Source: Clostridia bacterium (GTDB lineage: Bacteria; Bacillota; Clostridia; Oscillospirales; CAG-272). From it: DNA of 5,987 bases. Position numbers and translations under genes: made by a program. Positions 1-5,987 of this stretch are shown in pieces. Within the stretch, counting starts at the first letter, position 1. Each line of letters begins with the position of its first letter. The stretch covers positions 1-5,987 of the forward strand of contig JAFNVK010000121.1 in assembly GCA_017379815.1 (NCBI GenBank), given 5' to 3'. Below the pieces are notes generated by a model that saw only the letters and a program-made list of their open reading frames with translations, did no database searches and was not told where the DNA came from.

Positions 1-1200
1 AGCGGTATGCGTATCGGCAAGGTAGCCATGATCGCGGTAGGTGCGGCGAATGGTCTCGGCGGTAGCCTTTTCATCCGCAAAATAGCCACGGAAGTTCTTC
101 TGAATAGCGGCCAGCGCATCCGCGTCGATGGTGTAGGCGCCCGTTTCCTTAAGCGACTCCATATAGGCAGCGGTCTTCTCGCTTCCTACGGTAAAATAGA
201 GCAGACGCTCCAGATTGCTCGAAATGAGAATATCCATCGAGGGAGACATGGTGAGGTAGAAATCGCGGTTGCGGTCGTAAGTGCCGGTGCGCAGGAAATC
301 GGTCAGAATGTTGTTGGCGTTGGAGGCGCAGATCAGGCGTCCGATGGGAAGTCCCATCTGCTTTGCCAGATACGCCGCAAAGATGTTGCCGAAGTTTCCG
401 GTGGGAACGCAGACGTTAAAGGTCTCACCAAGTCTGCACGTGCCCTTTTCAAGCAGGTCGCAGTAGGCGGAAATGTAATAAACGATCTGCGGAGCAAGAC
501 GTCCCCAGTTGATGGAGTTCGCGCTGGAGAAGAAGTAGCCCTTATCGTCAAGGAGCGCTTCCATCTCGGCGTCACCGAAGATGACCTTCACGCCGCTCTG
601 CGCATCGTCAAAGTTGCCGCGGATGGAGGTAACGTTTACGTTGGAGCCGGTCTGTGTAGCCATCTGAAGCTTTTGCACCTTGCTGACACCGTCTACGGGG
701 TAGAAGACCATGATCTTGATGCCGTCAATATCCTTATAGCCCTCAAGCGCCGCCTTTCCGGTGTCTCCGGAGGTGGCAACGAGGATGAGCGCGGTGCGCT
801 TCTCACCGGTCTTAGTCAGTGCACGGGAGAGAAGTCTCGGCATGATCTGCAGAGCCATATCCTTGAACGCCGCGGTCGGTCCGTGCCAAAGCTCAAGAGC
901 AGAGAAGGGACCGTGGATGGGAACGAGCGGTGCGGCTCCGCCGACGAACGAGGTCTCGTCGTAGGCCTTTTCGCAATCGGCGAGCAGCTCCTCGTAGGTG
1001 TAATCCGAGAGGAACTTGGAGAGGATCCTTGCGGCGCGAACGGGATAGGACTCCTTGCAGAGTGCGAGGATCTCTTCTTCGGTGAGCGTGGGAATCGTTT
1101 CGGGAACGAAGAGTCCGCCGTCGGTTGCCAAGCCCTGCTTGATCACCTCTGCGGCAGAGGCAGAGGCCTTTTCGGTGCTTCTTGTGCTTTTGAATAACAT
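1..1200 (-). CDS. thrC: Threonine synthase, partial (C-terminus beyond left edge)
   Basis: This is a PLP-dependent enzyme that converts O-phospho-L-homoserine to L-threonine and phosphate, the last step of threonine synthesis, in the cytosol. My translation of the minus strand gives 400 open codons to the window edge. Visible landmarks are the N-terminal FKSTRS and GLATDGGLFVPE segment (residues 3-34), the PLP-lysine motif HGPTAAFKDMALQ with Lys113, TSGDTGKAA (143-151), SSANSINWGR (225-234) and the glycine loop TGNFGN (267-272), which holds the PLP phosphate. Family members of this type are about 490-500 residues, so I infer that about 100 C-terminal residues lie outside. The ATG at 1200 is supported by AAGAAGGA seven bases upstream and by the family's usual N-terminus. 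It follows the M19 peptidase gene after 68 bases and is the last gene seen in the run. No defect is visible. Family assignment is very secure. Confidence 0.96.
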   Translation of the reverse strand, partial: MLFKSTRSTEKASASAAEVIKQGLATDGGLFVPETIPTLTEEEILALCKESYPVRAARILSKFLSDYTYEELLADCEKAYDETSFVGGAAPLVPIHGPFSALELWHGPTAAFKDMALQIMPRLLSRALTKTGEKRTALILVATSGDTGKAALEGYKDIDGIKIMVFYPVDGVSKVQKLQMATQTGSNVNVTSIRGNFDDAQSGVKVIFGDAEMEALLDDKGYFFSSANSINWGRLAPQIVYYISAYCDLLEKGTCRLGETFNVCVPTGNFGNIFAAYLAKQMGLPIGRLICASNANNILTDFLRTGTYDRNRDFYLTMSPSMDILISSNLERLLYFTVGSEKTAAYMESLKETGAYTIDADALAAIQKNFRGYFADEKATAETIRRTYRDHGYLADTHTA

Positions 1201-1268
1201 GGTTTTATCCTTCTTTCAATGGGGTTTTAACGGAATAAAAGGTTTTTATCTGTTTTGTATCCTGCGGA
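1201..1268 (-). other. 68-base intergenic region between the M19 peptidase gene and thrC
   Basis: This is the longest non-coding stretch in the window and is clearly more AT-rich than the flanking genes. It holds the thrC ribosome binding site and a weak all-A/T inverted repeat (ATAAAA, 3-base loop, TTTTAT at 1235-1249). There is no GC-rich stem followed by a T run, so it is not a convincing terminator. I find no convincing -35/-10 pair. If any internal promoter or leader control for thrC exists within this window, this is the most likely place. Confidence 0.5.
1208..1215 (-). promoter_or_regulatory. Ribosome binding site of thrC
   Basis: On the minus strand AAGAAGGA lies seven bases before the ATG at 1200. 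The spacing is right for a Shine-Dalgarno site, and no other start codon with a comparable site is seen nearby. It fixes the thrC start. Confidence 0.8.
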
Positions 1269-2204
1269 TCAGGCTTTTTGGAAAAGATGACGTTTGGCAA
1301 AGGTGTAGGCGTTGTCGAAGAGAATCGCCCGTACCAGCGTCTCGGGGTAGTTATGCGAAAGCATGCTTTCGGCAAGGTTGGGAAGTGCATCTATCCCTTG
1401 CAGGTCGCATGGGAGATCACAGCCATCCATATCTCCGCCAAGACAGAGCGCACGCTCGGCACCGAGAGAGAGAAAATGCTCGATGTGAGGGAAAAGATCG
1501 GCAGCGGTTGCCTTACCGTTCTCCTTGAGAAAGCCGACGTAAAAGTTGAGGCCGATCACGCCGCCGGAGGAAAGGATCATGGCCACCTCGCGGTCAAGCA
1601 GGTTTCTGGTGACCGGGCAAATCGAGTAAGCATTGGAATGCGATGCGATCACGGGACTGCCACTCTCTGCGGCAAGCGAAAAGATATCCTCGGCAGACCT
1701 TCTTGATGCGTGGGAAATATCCGGGATCATGCCAAGCGTCATGGCGCGGCGCATGGCAAGGCGTCCAAAATCGGTCAGTCCGCTTTGGGTATCGTGGGCG
1801 CCGCCCATGCAGGTCTCCCCGCGCCACATGGGCGTGAGGATACGAATGCCTGCCTTGGCAAGCAGATCCACGCGGGAAAGGTCGTTTTCCAGAATGCGGG
1901 CATCCTCAAGAGCCAAGAGCATGGTGATTTTTGCGTTCGCGGAGGGTAAGTCCTCTGCAATAGCGGCCGTGCCGTCCGAGAGCGAGGGATCGCGCCGCAG
2001 GTTTTCCAGCATCCGCCAAAAGAGGCTCCAGCCCTCGGCGTCGCTTGCGCGATGGTCGATCCAAAGCGCCATGACCTGAACGTAGGTCTCAATATCCTTG
2101 GCCTTCTCGGCCGAAACGGCAAAATCATTCGCGGCAAAGGGTTGGTGCTCGGTCAGCATGCGATAGGCCGTATCACAGTGCAGGTCAAAAAGGGAATAGT
2201 TCAT
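1269..2204 (-). CDS. Membrane dipeptidase family (peptidase M19, renal dipeptidase-like)
   Basis: The 311-residue product belongs to the M19 family, whose members are binuclear zinc hydrolases that cleave dipeptides, including ones with a D-residue at the C-terminal side. Visible zinc-site motifs are DLHCDT (His9, Asp11), LALEDA with the likely bridging Glu100, DISHAS (His165) and ASHSNA (His189). TRN with Arg200 and LGGDMDG (Asp258) lie further on. Length fits the shorter bacterial members. No signal peptide or membrane segment is seen, so a cytosolic enzyme is likely. The ATG at 2204 has GGAGG nine bases upstream (2214-2218); an in-frame TTG one codon earlier (2207) is a poorer choice. It starts 21 bases after yraN stops, so it is probably co-transcribed. 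The exact substrate cannot be read from sequence; recycling of peptide or cell-wall dipeptides is a reasonable guess. The Glu100 motif reads LED rather than the more usual EG. Confidence 0.93.
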   Translation of the reverse strand: MNYSLFDLHCDTAYRMLTEHQPFAANDFAVSAEKAKDIETYVQVMALWIDHRASDAEGWSLFWRMLENLRRDPSLSDGTAAIAEDLPSANAKITMLLALEDARILENDLSRVDLLAKAGIRILTPMWRGETCMGGAHDTQSGLTDFGRLAMRRAMTLGMIPDISHASRRSAEDIFSLAAESGSPVIASHSNAYSICPVTRNLLDREVAMILSSGGVIGLNFYVGFLKENGKATAADLFPHIEHFLSLGAERALCLGGDMDGCDLPCDLQGIDALPNLAESMLSHNYPETLVRAILFDNAYTFAKRHLFQKA

Positions 2205-2213
2205 CAAGCAAGT

Positions 2214-2218
2214 CCTCC
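2214..2218 (-). promoter_or_regulatory. Ribosome binding site of the M19 dipeptidase gene
   Basis: GGAGG on the minus strand lies nine bases before the ATG at 2204. This spacing favours that ATG over the adjacent upstream TTG at 2207. Confidence 0.75.
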
Positions 2219-2225
2219 GCAGCGG

Positions 2226-2618
2226 TCAGTAGGCCGCCTTAATGTGATGCAGAGCGAGCACGCGCGGCTTTTGTCCCTCGGGCGCCTTTTCGAGATAGAC
2301 CTCGATCACATCCATGCGCGGACGTTTGCCGCTCGGATGCTCGTAAAGATAATTCTGCGCCGCCGCACGGGTAAAGCGTTGCTTTCGTTCGTCCACGGCA
2401 GCTCCCGGAGGCGGAGCGGTTGCAAGCTCCTCGGGGTTATAGGTTCTGGTTTTGACCTCAACGAAAAGGATATCCCGCAAGCCCTTGGCGATCACGTCGA
2501 TCTCGTATTTGCCGTGGCGGTAATTCCGATCCAGAATGCGATAGCCATGCCTGCGCAGATAGCGCGCCGCATAGCGCTCGCCCCAATCGCCGATCTCCTT
2601 TGTGGTGCGGAACAGCAT
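2226..2618 (-). CDS. yraN: YraN / UPF0102 family nuclease-like protein
   Basis: The 130-residue product is the UPF0102 (YraN) family, small proteins with a PD-(D/E)XK nuclease-type fold whose cellular role is still unclear; DNA processing or repair is suspected. The diagnostic pattern is present: GDWGERYAARYL with Glu14, HGYRILDRNYR (24-34), YEID with Asp41, and FVEVKTR with Glu54 and Lys56, followed by a DVIEV strand near residue 103. All presumed metal-site residues are therefore kept, and the length is normal. The ATG at 2618 shares its A with the last base of the rnhB stop (TAATG), with GGAG eight bases upstream inside rnhB, so translation is probably coupled. The rnhB-yraN neighbourhood is common in Bacillota and supports the call. 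Family is secure; function is not. Confidence 0.92.
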   Translation of the reverse strand: MLFRTTKEIGDWGERYAARYLRRHGYRILDRNYRHGKYEIDVIAKGLRDILFVEVKTRTYNPEELATAPPPGAAVDERKQRFTRAAAQNYLYEHPSGKRPRMDVIEVYLEKAPEGQKPRVLALHHIKAAY

Positions 2619-3220
2619 TATTCCTTCTCCAGGAAGCGGATAAACTGCTTCCGATGGATGGGGGACGGGCCGTGCTGTCGAAGCGCGTCCATGTGCGCCT
2701 TGGTGCCGTAGCCCTTGTGCTTGGCGATCCCGTACTGCGGGTATTCGCGGTCAAGCTCCAGGCACATGCGGTCTCGCGTGACCTTGGCCAGAATGGAGGC
2801 CGCCGCAATGCTTGGGCTAATGGCGTCGCCGTGAATGACGGCCTTGGCAGGGATGGGAAAATCGCGGGCGATGTTTCCGTCGATCAGTGCGTAGTCCGCA
2901 GGAACGGAAAGCCCCTCAATGGCGCGGCGCATGGCAAGCAGATCTGCTTCCAGTATATTCAGTCGATCGATCTCCTCGACACTTGCCTCGGCAATGCAAA
3001 AGGCGACGGCGTTTTCGCAAATGAGATCAAAAAGCTTTTCACGCTTCTTTTCGGTCAGCTTTTTGGAATCGTTGATGCCCTCGGGAATGTATCCTCTCGG
3101 AAGAATGCAGGCAGCGGCAACCACGGGTCCACAGAGCGGTCCGCGTCCGGCCTCATCTACGCCGCAAACGGCAGTAAAGCCCTCTGCGTAAAGCTCGTTT
3201 TCAATCGTGAATTCAAGCAT
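2618..3220 (-). CDS. rnhB: Ribonuclease HII
   Basis: This is a type 2 RNase H that cuts the RNA strand of RNA-DNA hybrids and nicks at single ribonucleotides in DNA, acting in replication and repair in the cytosol. The 200-residue product carries the whole active site: VDEAGRGPLCGPVVAAA with Asp22 and Glu23, LIDGN with Asp114, and HGDAISPSIAAASILAKV with Asp132. NDSKKL (50-55) and the C-terminal GPSPIHRKQF (184-193) are also family-typical. The 18-residue spacing between the two last acidic residues matches known members. The ATG at 3220 is chosen because AAGGAGG lies nine bases upstream; an in-frame codon at 3250 would add 10 unsupported residues. The start overlaps the end of rbgA by eight bases, and the stop overlaps yraN by one, so it sits inside a tightly coupled trio. 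Confidence 0.97.
   Translation of the reverse strand: MLEFTIENELYAEGFTAVCGVDEAGRGPLCGPVVAAACILPRGYIPEGINDSKKLTEKKREKLFDLICENAVAFCIAEASVEEIDRLNILEADLLAMRRAIEGLSVPADYALIDGNIARDFPIPAKAVIHGDAISPSIAAASILAKVTRDRMCLELDREYPQYGIAKHKGYGTKAHMDALRQHGPSPIHRKQFIRFLEKE
3213..3220 (-). promoter_or_regulatory. Overlap of the rbgA stop and rnhB start
   Basis: On the minus strand the eight bases ATGCTTGA contain both the rnhB start codon and the rbgA TGA stop in another frame. The rnhB ribosome binding site (AAGGAGG, 3230-3236) lies inside the last codons of rbgA, encoding part of its Lys-Glu-Glu. A ribosome ending rbgA would therefore be placed to start rnhB, which suggests translational coupling. Confidence 0.75.
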
Positions 3221-4100
3221 CGGGGAGCTCCTCCTTGGAGTAGCGCTCAAGGGTGATGCGTCCGATCTTGGAGGAACGGAACTCGTCCATCAGGGTGATG
3301 GCGGTGCGCTCGGTATTGATCTCGCCGCCACTGATGAGAAAGCCTCTCTTTTTGCCGATGGCAAGGAAGAGATCGTAGTCCGACAGCTCGCGCAAGGCCT
3401 CCATATCGCCAAGCTTATAGCGAGTGGAAAGCATCTCGGGATACAAACGGCGCAATCTCTTGCACAGGATCACCGCAAGGCTCTCCAAATCGAGAATGCC
3501 GTCGCGGATCGCCCCGGTCAGGGCAAGATTCTCGCCAACCCGTCTTTCCTCAAACTTGGGCCAAAGGATGCCCGGCATGTCGAGAAGATCCACACCGACC
3601 GAGGTGGAGACCCACTGCTTGTCCAGCGTAACGCCGGGGCGGTTTTCTACCTTGGTCTTCTTGTTGCCGCAGATACGGTTGATGAGCGAGGATTTTCCTA
3701 CGTTGGGAACGCCGAGGACCATGGCGCGCACGCGGCGGCCGATCATGCCCTTTTCCTCGTAGCGGCGGAGCTTTTCGGCAAGCAGCTTGCGAATGGTGGG
3801 AGCGAGCTGATTCATGCCCTCTCCCGTGACGCAGTCGGTCAGAAGGCAAACGGTATGATCGTTGGTATAATGCTTGACCCAGGTCGCATTCTGGTTGGGA
3901 TCGGCCAGGGAAGCCTTGTTCAGAAGAAGCAGAGTGGGCTTTCCCTCGGTCAGGCGTGCGATCTCGGGGTTTCTTGAGCTATAGGGAATACGCGCATCGA
4001 GGATCTCGATCACCAGATCCACGTGCTTGAGGTTTTCGGTGATCATACGGCGCGTTTTGGCCATATGTCCGGGGAACCATTGAATGGTCTCGGAGGGCAT
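3213..4100 (-). CDS. rbgA: Ribosome biogenesis GTPase RbgA (YlqF)
   Basis: This is a circularly permuted GTPase that helps late assembly of the 50S ribosomal subunit. The 295-residue product has the N-terminal IQWFPGHMAKTRR (6-18) with His12, the proposed catalytic histidine of this family. The GTPase motifs come in permuted order: NKAS (G4 position, 61-64), GVPNVGKSS (G1, 130-138), the PGVT switch (Thr158, G2) and DMPG (G3, 174-177), followed by the family-typical ILWPKFE. A C-terminal domain of about 100 residues follows, as in RbgA. The G4 motif ends in Ser64 where the family normally has Asp, which is unusual; other motifs look intact. The ATG at 4100 has GAAAGGA nine bases upstream. It follows lepB by 41 bases and overlaps rnhB, matching the usual lepB-rbgA-rnhB order. 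Family call is very secure. Confidence 0.97.
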   Translation of the reverse strand: MPSETIQWFPGHMAKTRRMITENLKHVDLVIEILDARIPYSSRNPEIARLTEGKPTLLLLNKASLADPNQNATWVKHYTNDHTVCLLTDCVTGEGMNQLAPTIRKLLAEKLRRYEEKGMIGRRVRAMVLGVPNVGKSSLINRICGNKKTKVENRPGVTLDKQWVSTSVGVDLLDMPGILWPKFEERRVGENLALTGAIRDGILDLESLAVILCKRLRRLYPEMLSTRYKLGDMEALRELSDYDLFLAIGKKRGFLISGGEINTERTAITLMDEFRSSKIGRITLERYSKEELPDA

Positions 4101-4109
4101 AAGATCACG

Positions 4110-4116
4110 TCCTTTC
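4110..4116 (-). promoter_or_regulatory. Ribosome binding site of rbgA
   Basis: GAAAGGA on the minus strand lies nine bases before the ATG at 4100. The same seven bases at the same spacing precede lepB. The rest of the 41-base lepB-rbgA gap shows no hairpin or promoter that I can support. Confidence 0.75.
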
Positions 4117-4141
4117 GGGATAGAAATAGGTCAGGCCGTCC

Positions 4142-4834
4142 TCAGTCGGCAGAGAAGACGGTAAAGGGATCAAGGCGCAGAAGCACTCGGCCGAGAATGC
4201 AGCGGGTATCCACAAAGCCGATATCGGAGTCGCGACTGTCGCGCGACCAGTTGCGGTTGTCTCCCATCACGAACACGTGTCCCTCGGGAACGGTCGCGGT
4301 AAGGATATTCGCCTCGGTGTCAAAATGCGGGTTGTCGGTAAAGCGATAGTCGGCGTCTGCCGTGTGGAGATAAGCGTCCGTTGGGCGTCCCGAAGCATTT
4401 TTCAGACAACGGTACGGATCATCGTAAAGGACACCGTCAACGTAGATCTCTCCGGTGCTGAAATCGATCCGCACGGTTTGCCCCTCGGTGGCGATCACAC
4501 GCTTGACCAGGGTCTTTTGCAGACTTTTTGGCGAGGTGGGCTCGGTCAGATGAAAGACCACCACGTCGTTCTGCCGAGGGGTATAAAAGAGATCCGAGAT
4601 CAGCAGATTTTCTCCGTCGTGCAGCGTGTTCTCCATCGACGAGCCGTCCACACGGCAAAGCCGCAGGGCAAAGGTGAAGATGAGGATCACCGCAAAGACC
4701 GCCCAGGCAAACATCTCCACGGCATCAAACAGTGAGGAAGCAACCTGCGAAAGTGCAGGGGGCTTGTTCGGTTTCTCTTGAGGCGAGGGCGTCGGCAGCT
4801 CCTCAGCCTCGGGAATGTGAGGCTCTTGGTTCAT
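4142..4834 (-). CDS. lepB: Signal peptidase I
   Basis: This is a membrane-bound serine protease with a Ser/Lys dyad that removes signal peptides from secreted proteins on the outer face of the cytoplasmic membrane. The 230-residue product begins with a hydrophilic segment rich in Pro and Glu (about 1-38), then one membrane segment (about 41-60). VDGSSMENTL (62-71) follows with the catalytic Ser66, then LVKRVIA with the general base Lys111. The MGDNR box (190-194) is followed by the SRDSR and DIGFVD signature. All active-site boxes are present and the length is normal for Gram-positive members with one N-terminal anchor. I chose the ATG at 4834 because GAAAGGA lies nine bases upstream; an in-frame TTG at 4855 would add seven residues and would itself overlap that site. 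It starts 24 bases after the ApgM-family gene ends and precedes rbgA, its usual neighbour. Confidence 0.97.
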   Translation of the reverse strand: MNQEPHIPEAEELPTPSPQEKPNKPPALSQVASSLFDAVEMFAWAVFAVILIFTFALRLCRVDGSSMENTLHDGENLLISDLFYTPRQNDVVVFHLTEPTSPKSLQKTLVKRVIATEGQTVRIDFSTGEIYVDGVLYDDPYRCLKNASGRPTDAYLHTADADYRFTDNPHFDTEANILTATVPEGHVFVMGDNRNWSRDSRDSDIGFVDTRCILGRVLLRLDPFTVFSAD

Positions 4835-4843
4835 AAAGCAAGA

Positions 4844-4850
4844 TCCTTTC
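4844..4850 (-). promoter_or_regulatory. Ribosome binding site of lepB (decides the start)
   Basis: GAAAGGA on the minus strand lies nine bases before the ATG at 4834. It sits downstream of the alternative TTG at 4855, so it can only serve the ATG. The shorter 230-residue signal peptidase is therefore preferred. Confidence 0.8.
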
Positions 4851-4858
4851 GGCAAAAA

Positions 4859-5987
4859 TTAAGCTTTGGTCAGCAGCTCCATCAGGCGATAGCCATCTGC
4901 AAGATAGCGGTTGCAGGCAGCCGCGGATTCCTCGGAGAAGGAGTCAACGCCGCTCTCGGGACGCTTGGGATCGTAGATGAGGAAGGGTACGGGATCGATC
5001 GTGTGGGTGCGCAAACGAACCGGGGTAGGATGATCGGGCAGGATCATGATGCGAAAATCCTCGCCGCAGTCCTCGAGGTACTCCAAAACGGGAGCAAGGA
5101 TCTTTTGATCGATCAGCTCTACCGAGAGGACCTTGTTTTCCGTTTCTGCGCGGTGTCCGCACTCGTCGGGAGCTTCCACGTGCACGTATACGTAGTCGGC
5201 GCCCTCACGGAAGGCCTGAATGGCGGCATTCGCCTTGCCCGTATAGTTGGTATGGACGTTTCCGGTTGCGCCCTCAACGTCGATCGAGCGCATTCCCGCA
5301 CAGAGGCCGATGCCCTTGATCAGGTCAACGGCAGAGATCACGGCGGCGTTAAGTCCCCATCTTTCCTTGAAATTGGGAAGCTGAGGCTTTCTTCCGGGGC
5401 TCCAGAACCAAGCGGAGTTGGCAGGCTTCAGTCCGCGGGCGCGGCGCGCCTCGTTGACAGGGTGATGATTCAGGATCTCAAAGCTCTCCTTCATCATGCG
5501 GTAAAACTCCTCTCCGCCGTCCTCGACGCGGGGAAGGTACTCACCGATGCGGCGGCCGAGAATATCATGCGGGCGCATGAAGGGGTAGCGATCGTTTCCG
5601 TTCTTGCGGATCATGCAATGGCGGTAGCTTACTCCGGTATAGAATCTGCACTCATCGTTGCCAAAGTGTGCCTGCAGCGCCTTGATCAGCTCGTCCGCCT
5701 CGGCGGTGGTGATCTCATCGGCACTGTGGTCGAGAATGATCTTATCCTCATATGCCTCGCCCTCGTCCGAGAGAGTGACGACGTTGCAACGATATGCCGT
5801 TTCATCGGGCTGCATCACGATGCCCATGCTGACCGCCTCCAGAGGAGAGCGCCCCTTGGAATAGATCTTGGGATCAAAGGAGAGGATGGCCATATTGGCA
5901 GTATCGCTCTCGGGCACCATCCCCTCGGGAACGTTGGATACGGTTCCGACGTAGGCGGTTTTTGCCAGGCGGTCGGTCACGGGCTTG
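4859..5987 (-). CDS. apgM: ApgM-family enzyme: cofactor-independent phosphoglycerate mutase or homoserine kinase analog, partial (N-terminus beyond right edge)
   Basis: The product belongs to the archaeal-type, 2,3-bisphosphoglycerate-independent phosphoglycerate mutase family of the alkaline phosphatase superfamily. Its members use two metal ions and a phosphoserine intermediate; the default reaction is 3- to 2-phosphoglycerate. About 375 codons are in the window; roughly 25-30 N-terminal residues with the first metal-binding DG motif should lie outside, so the in-frame GTG at 5980 is not taken as the true start. Numbering from that GTG, I see VPEGMVPESDTANM with the likely nucleophile Ser25 (codon 5908-5906), GRSPLEA (43-49), GVSYRH, the metal-site pair in EAPDECGH (Asp272, His276), PDHPTP (Asp316, His317) and RTHTIDPVPF (His326). 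It leads the visible run, 24 bases before lepB. ApgM-like genes linked to threonine genes have been proposed as substitutes for homoserine kinase, and thrC lies downstream here; sequence alone does not decide. Family is secure, substrate is not. Confidence 0.92.
   Translation of the reverse strand, partial: KPVTDRLAKTAYVGTVSNVPEGMVPESDTANMAILSFDPKIYSKGRSPLEAVSMGIVMQPDETAYRCNVVTLSDEGEAYEDKIILDHSADEITTAEADELIKALQAHFGNDECRFYTGVSYRHCMIRKNGNDRYPFMRPHDILGRRIGEYLPRVEDGGEEFYRMMKESFEILNHHPVNEARRARGLKPANSAWFWSPGRKPQLPNFKERWGLNAAVISAVDLIKGIGLCAGMRSIDVEGATGNVHTNYTGKANAAIQAFREGADYVYVHVEAPDECGHRAETENKVLSVELIDQKILAPVLEYLEDCGEDFRIMILPDHPTPVRLRTHTIDPVPFLIYDPKRPESGVDSFSEESAAACNRYLADGYRLMELLTKA

Noticed and set aside
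7..1197. A 396-codon plus-strand open frame running opposite almost all of thrC
   Set aside because: Its product resembles nothing I recognise, whereas the minus strand gives a motif-perfect threonine synthase. The open antisense frame follows from the codon bias of a GC-rich gene. No ribosome binding site was found to favour it.
1235..1249. A/T inverted repeat in the gap before thrC as a possible terminator
   Set aside because: The stem is six A/T pairs with a three-base loop and no GC content or convincing T run; it is likely chance in an AT-rich spacer.
3221..3250. Ten-codon longer rnhB starting at 3250
   Set aside because: It would extend further into rbgA with no matching ribosome binding site, while AAGGAGG is ideally placed for the ATG at 3220.
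2052..3977. Long plus-strand open frames opposite yraN, rnhB and rbgA (2052-2711, 2600-3256, 3207-3977)
   Set aside because: They lie fully opposite well-identified genes, their translations show no recognisable domains, and they overlap each other, as expected for antisense shadows.
4835..4855. Seven-codon longer lepB starting at TTG 4855
   Set aside because: The ribosome binding site lies inside this stretch and points to the ATG at 4834; the extra residues have no family support.
5978..5980. GTG at 5980 as the true start of the ApgM-family gene
   Set aside because: The reading frame stays open to the window edge, and the family's N-terminal metal-binding segment is missing after this codon, so the real start should lie beyond the right edge.
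1..5987. Search for CRISPR arrays, tRNA or rRNA genes, insertion sequences, phage or defence genes
   Set aside because: No regular repeats, tRNA-like cloverleaf, transposase or defence-type domains were seen by reading; almost all bases are accounted for by seven housekeeping or metabolic genes.

Overview
This 5,987-base window is an ordinary, densely packed bacterial housekeeping region. Seven protein-coding genes all lie on the minus strand and fill nearly the whole window; the largest gap is 68 bases. The first gene (right edge) and last gene (left edge) run out of the window. I see no RNA gene, mobile element, CRISPR array, long repeat, clear promoter or intrinsic terminator.

The organism looks like a member of the Bacillota, probably a Clostridia-type anaerobe of moderately high GC (roughly mid-50s percent by eye). 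Support comes from strong AGGAGG-like ribosome binding sites 7-9 bases before almost every start, the lepB-rbgA-rnhB-yraN gene order familiar from that phylum, and an archaeal-type (ApgM) phosphoglycerate-mutase-family protein. The genus cannot be read from the sequence.

Reading in the direction of transcription (right to left): an ApgM-family alkaline-phosphatase-superfamily enzyme (5987-4859, N-terminus missing); signal peptidase I lepB (4834-4142); ribosome-assembly GTPase rbgA (4100-3213); ribonuclease HII rnhB (3220-2618); yraN/UPF0102 nuclease-like protein (2618-2226); a membrane-dipeptidase-family (M19) peptidase (2204-1269); and threonine synthase thrC (1200-1, C-terminus missing). 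Gaps are 24, 41, -8, -1, 21 and 68 bases, so the run reads as one operon, although an internal promoter before thrC cannot be excluded.

Functionally the run mixes protein secretion (LepB), 50S ribosome assembly (RbgA), removal of RNA from DNA (RNase HII) and amino-acid metabolism. The most interesting point is that an ApgM-family gene shares the transcription unit with thrC and no classical thrB is seen. In several bacteria ApgM-like proteins linked to threonine genes have been proposed as alternative homoserine kinases. The two ends of this window may therefore encode consecutive steps of threonine synthesis. That is inference; glycolytic phosphoglycerate mutase is the equally plausible default. 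A second point is a Ser in place of the usual Asp in the NKxD guanine-recognition motif of RbgA.
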